From assembly GCA_029821235.1 (NCBI GenBank), contig JALGTT010000004.1, positions 1 through 17,268 on the forward strand: a stretch of 17,268 nucleotides of DNA. The letters are read 5' to 3'. The position numbers were made by a program, and so were the translations under genes. The DNA comes from Candidatus Hebobacteria bacterium. GTDB taxonomy: Bacteria > Armatimonadota > Hebobacteria > Hebobacterales > Hebobacteraceae. Numbering within the stretch: position 1 is the first letter of the stretch; every line of letters begins with the position of its first letter. This document shows, piece by piece, positions 15,075-17,268 of this stretch. The notes under the pieces are model-generated. The model saw only the letters and a list, made by a program, of their open reading frames with translations. It was not told the DNA's origin and did no database searches.

Positions 15075-15710
15075 TCACTTGTTTCTCAGATATGCCTCGG
15101 AGTGCGCGGTCTGCGTCCTGGCCTGTCCGTGCACCTGCGCGGTGGAGGTCATCCAGATCTCCACTCCCCAGAGCCTGACGTCGTCCGGCCAGTACTTGAA
15201 CATGACCCTGGGCTGGCCGGTGTCCGGGTCGGTCGGGTTGAGTTCGGGGTGGATGTTGTCGGCGATCTTGATGCGGGGTGTGAAGTAGTACTCGCCGGGA
15301 TGCTTGACCGCTTTCCAGAGGCAGTTGCCTTCTGCCTCGAGGGATCCGGTTTCGTCCGAGAGATAGAACATGACCCTATCGCCCGGGGTGAGGTAGTAGC
15401 CGTCCTCGCCGAGGGTGAGCACGTTTTCTCGATTCGCGTCCTTGAGCGGAAGCAGAAACACGATGTAGTCGGGGCCGTGCTCCTCGATCAGCATCGCCTC
15501 CCGCAGTTCGTCTGATACGCGTTGCACGGCCGCGGTGGCGGCATCATACGGGGGAAACCGCCAAATCTGCCGGTTGTAGATGTTCAGCACGGAGAAGTAG
15601 ATCATGGAGGTCCCGTAGGCGAGGATCCCCATCACCCCCATCGCCACCAGCAGTTCGGTGAGGGTGAAGCCGCGGCAACCACGTGTTCGCATGAGCCTCA
15701 ATCTTGCCAT
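15075..15710 (-). CDS. PilW-like minor pilin (type IV prepilin)
   Basis: The start is placed at the ATG at 15708-15710, which has AAGGAG seven bases upstream and lies 11 bases after the PilV-like stop; the open frame continues upstream only as a shadow. The 211-residue product has a short basic leader and the prepilin site RGCRG|FTLTELLVAMGVMGILAYGTSM, cleaved after Gly14 with Glu at +5 (Glu19), then the hydrophobic N-terminal helix. The C-terminal part is a globular pilin domain with many beta strands (YIVFLLPLKD, YYLTPGDRVMFYL, GVEIWMT). PilW-type pilins prime assembly of the type IV pilus at the inner membrane. It is co-transcribed with the PilV-like and PilX-like genes. Confidence 0.92.
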   Translation of the reverse strand: MARLRLMRTRGCRGFTLTELLVAMGVMGILAYGTSMIYFSVLNIYNRQIWRFPPYDAATAAVQRVSDELREAMLIEEHGPDYIVFLLPLKDANRENVLTLGEDGYYLTPGDRVMFYLSDETGSLEAEGNCLWKAVKHPGEYYFTPRIKIADNIHPELNPTDPDTGQPRVMFKYWPDDVRLWGVEIWMTSTAQVHGQARTQTAHSEAYLRNK

Positions 15711-15721
15711 GGGTCCTCTCC

Positions 15722-16219
15722 TTAGGGCCGGTTGGCGATCATCGTCATCCCGAGGTAGGAGCCATGCAAGAAGCGGTTGCCACCCCAGGAAATCCACACG
15801 TAGACCCGCTTCAGGTTGGAGTAGGGCTCCCCCGTGTCGGGATTGATCTCGTCCGCCTCGGGGTCCTGATAGATGATGACCGCGCCCCTTCCGTTGTCCA
15901 ACTCGTCCACGTCGAACCAGGCCACCGTTTCTCCCTGGAGGGTGTACATGTCCTCGGGAAAGAGAGCGGGGCTGATAGTGGCCCCGAGATAGCCTGCCTC
16001 CCGGACTCGCTCGAGTTCCTTGGCCGCGCGCGCGGCCGCGATGGTGTAGTTGACGGACTTCTTGTGGGAGATGGTGGCGTAGGTCACCATGGACCCAACC
16101 CCCACCAGACCAATGCCCAGGATGACGGCGGTGGCGAGCACCTCGATGATGGTGACGCCCGCACGCCTGCCCGCAGCGTCTCCTCTCCGCCCTGTCCACC
16201 GTGCCACGAGTGTTCTCAT
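15722..16219 (-). CDS. PilV-like minor pilin (type IV prepilin)
   Basis: The start is the ATG at 16217-16219, with AGGTGG six bases upstream; the frame is open to 16360 but the extra 47 residues look non-coding. The product is 165 residues. After a basic leader the processing site is RRAG|VTIIEVLATAVILGIGLVG, cleaved after Gly21 with Glu26 at +5, then a typical amphipathic pilin helix (KSVNYTIAAARAAKELERVRE). The C-terminal domain is short and beta-rich (YVWISWGGN). It would act as a minor pilin or pseudopilin in pilus assembly. It is the first gene of the pilin group and no major pilin or assembly ATPase is in the window. Confidence 0.92.
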   Translation of the reverse strand: MRTLVARWTGRRGDAAGRRAGVTIIEVLATAVILGIGLVGVGSMVTYATISHKKSVNYTIAAARAAKELERVREAGYLGATISPALFPEDMYTLQGETVAWFDVDELDNGRGAVIIYQDPEADEINPDTGEPYSNLKRVYVWISWGGNRFLHGSYLGMTMIANRP

Positions 16220-16736
16220 TTCGTTCCACCTGCCTCGCCGACAGTTATCAGGCCCTGCCCAGCAAACAAGCGCCCAGGGCCACAAGACCCCGGGCATCCA
16301 GAGATCCGTCTCTATTGCGGGCCCACCACCATGTCCCGCGTCCGTCACGCCACGAGGCAATGGACCCCGCGCCGCCGGCCTTCGCCGGCCGCGCCCTTTT
16401 GCGCCATCTCAGGCCTGTGTGCCCCTTGTCGGCGGCCCGTCGGGCTGGCCGCCTATCATCCACTACTTGGTTGTTCCATATTCCGGCCCAGCGCGTGAGA
16501 CGGCCGGGTAACGGCCAGCATGGCTCTCCCGCCCTATTCTGCCGCAGAAGAGGTGTCAGCAAGGCTCTGGAGAAGCCTTCTCTAGGTGGCGAGAACCTTT
16601 GGGCGCTCGCACGGATAGCGATACACATATCGCGCAAGATCTTGACAAGCCGATATTGCTCGACGGCCCTCATCCGCTTACTATGGCGCTGAAGGTCCAC
16701 GTTGCGGCGCCAGCCACAATTGCCGGGGGGGGATGG
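16220..16736. other. Non-coding stretch upstream of the pilin genes
   Basis: Over 500 bases carry no convincing gene. Visible structures are a 7-bp hairpin at 16251-16281 in the probable PilV leader, a GCCGGC-CTTC-GCCGGC hairpin at 16374-16389, a GAGAAG-C-CTTCTC palindrome at 16570-16582, and GCGATA-CACA-TATCGC at 16618-16633. No promoter matches well: TTGTCA (16642-16647 read on minus) with TGTATC 17 bases later is a weak candidate for pilin transcription. No tRNA or CRISPR is seen. Confidence 0.6.
16251..16281 (-). promoter_or_regulatory. Hairpin in the 5' leader of the PilV-like gene
   Basis: GGCCCTG and CAGGGCC pair over seven bases around a 17-base loop, ending about 32 bases before the ATG of the PilV-like gene on the minus strand. 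It might influence translation of the pilin operon. It does not match a riboswitch I can identify. Confidence 0.3.
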
Positions 16737-17009
16737 ATGATGTGTGAAAACGGCGAGTCGGTCCGGGCGAGACACAGAGAACGCTTGAGTCTGCTTCGCA
16801 CCCGTGGCGTGCAGCAGGTGTTTCTGGTGGCGTGTAACAATCCCCAGGCTTCTTGTCGCGCCGTCGCGAGCCGGATTTGGCCCATCGAGGAGGCCCCCGA
16901 GTTGCCCCAGGGAGAGTGCCCGCTGGCCGCCAATTCAGCGGACCAGGCGTGGGAGGGGTGTGAGTATTTCCCCTATTTCGGCGCTCTGGTGCTCCAGGCG
17001 GCTAGCTAG
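16737..17009 (+). CDS. Small Cys-containing hypothetical protein
   Basis: This is a probable 90-residue protein. The start is ATG at 16737 or 16740 (tandem ATGs), preceded by a run of eight G that could serve as a G-rich ribosome binding site. The sequence starts MMCENGESVRARHRERLSLL, has a FLVACNNPQASCRAVASRIWPI segment, then EEAPELPQGECPL and EGCEYFPYFGAL. The spacing Cys...Cys, a hydrophobic turn, APELP, Cys-Pro and a final Cys-x-Tyr-x-Pro resembles a small domain I have seen in unnamed bacterial proteins, possibly metal-binding. I do not know its function. It stands alone on the plus strand, directly before an insertion-sequence transposase, so it may be a leftover cargo or host gene. No family was confirmed. 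Confidence 0.5.
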   Translation: MMCENGESVRARHRERLSLLRTRGVQQVFLVACNNPQASCRAVASRIWPIEEAPELPQGECPLAANSADQAWEGCEYFPYFGALVLQAAS

Positions 17010-17019
17010 AAGTCATTTT

Positions 17020-17268
17020 GCTCTGTTGCAAAGGTGTTATGGACAGAGAGAGCTTGTTGCGATTCGTGAAGTTGGCTTTGGCGGTAGCGGAGAAGGAATT
17101 GCCGACCTACAGCCACCGCTTTGCCCCTCATCGCTATCAGTTGGCGCAATTATACGCCTGTTGTCTGCTGAAGGTGTTGCTGCGCCAAGATTTGAGGGGG
17201 ATCGAGGCTTTGCTGTCGGTGAGCGAGGAGCTGCGCCGGGCACTGGGGCTGGAGCGGGTGCCGGATCA
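17020..17268 (+). mobile_element. Left end of an insertion sequence (partial)
   Basis: A transposase begins at 17039. Directly before it, 17020-17034 reads GCTCTGTTGCAAAGG, which resembles the CTGTTGCAAA-type terminal repeats of some insertion sequences. The left boundary is therefore probably near 17020, within about 20 bases of the start codon, but the right end and target duplication lie outside the window, so this is tentative. The stretch is less GC-rich than its neighbours. Confidence 0.45.
17039..17268 (+). CDS. IS transposase, N-terminal part (DDE, IS4/IS5-like)
   Basis: The open frame starts at ATG 17039 and runs off the right edge after 76 codons. The visible part contains RFAPHRYQLAQLYACCLLK, then LRQDLRGIEALLSVSEELR and LGLERVPD. 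This pattern of a helix with a Tyr/Gln-rich turn, RGxEALL and GLxRVPD is the N-terminal region of DDE transposases of the IS4/IS5 superfamily. The catalytic Asp/Asp/Glu residues lie outside the window. Whether the element is intact is unknown. The family assignment is from pattern memory only. Confidence 0.8.
   Translation, partial: MDRESLLRFVKLALAVAEKELPTYSHRFAPHRYQLAQLYACCLLKVLLRQDLRGIEALLSVSEELRRALGLERVPD

Noticed and set aside
16374..16389. GCCGGC-CTTC-GCCGGC hairpin followed by CCTTTT on the plus strand.
   Set aside because: No plus-strand gene lies upstream of it, so a terminator call has no support. It may be an ordinary GC-rich palindrome.
16331..16440. CTGAGA sequence on the minus strand resembling part of a TPP riboswitch.
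   Set aside because: The other conserved TPP elements (such as CCTGATCTGG and GGATAATGCCAGCG) are absent, and the downstream genes are pilins.
1..17268. CRISPR arrays, tRNA and rRNA genes.
   Set aside because: No regularly spaced direct repeats, tRNA cloverleaf or rRNA motifs were seen on either strand.

Overview
The window is about 17.3 kb of high-GC DNA with long antisense open frames. Twelve of its seventeen genes form one minus-strand polysaccharide operon. Upstream of it lie three type IV pilus minor-pilin genes, also on the minus strand. At the right edge, on the plus strand, are a small Cys-containing protein and the start of an insertion-sequence transposase. Strong GGAGG-type ribosome binding sites, an SLBB-type export protein, a one-polypeptide tyrosine autokinase and PilV/PilW/PilX-like prepilins suggest a high-GC Gram-negative (diderm) bacterium. 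I cannot fix the phylum; an uncultured Armatimonadota-like or deep-branching diderm lineage would fit, but that is a guess.

Polysaccharide operon, in order of transcription from about 13.7 kb leftwards. First come four sugar-modification genes: an SDR-type nucleotide-sugar epimerase/dehydratase, a PIG-L deacetylase, a WbqC-like protein and a DegT/StrS aminotransferase. Next is a WecA/MraY-type initiating sugar-phosphate transferase. Then come an SLBB export protein, an unrecognised secreted beta-rich protein, and a Wzc-like BY-kinase with an extreme poly-tyrosine tail. Last are a MOP-family flippase, a GT2, a GT4 and a second GT2 cut by the left window edge. Many junctions overlap (three ATGA junctions and overlaps of 17, 32 and 35 bp), so the set is probably translated as one unit. 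The gene types fit a Wzx/Wzy-dependent capsule or exopolysaccharide pathway: lipid-linked repeat-unit assembly, flipping, and export across two membranes under tyrosine-kinase control. No Wzy polymerase is visible; it may lie further left.

The gap between the operon and the pilin genes (13225-13893) is the main regulatory region. It holds a perfect 13-bp terminator-like hairpin just after the PilX-like gene, a cluster of GACAA/TTGTC boxes including a perfect 8-bp inverted repeat next to a candidate sigma-70 promoter, and then a leader of roughly 450 nt. The leader contains several stable hairpins, three of which present GGA in the loop, and a run of nine G/C.

The pilin block (13894-16219) encodes PilV-, PilW- and PilX-like prepilins. 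The last carries a long beta-helix-like repeat domain. The right end (16220-17268) is mostly non-coding, with one probable 90-residue protein and a partial IS transposase. The candidates for undescribed biology are the structured operon leader with its operator cluster, the unknown secreted protein between the export channel and the kinase, and the PIG-L/WbqC/DegT/epimerase sugar module.
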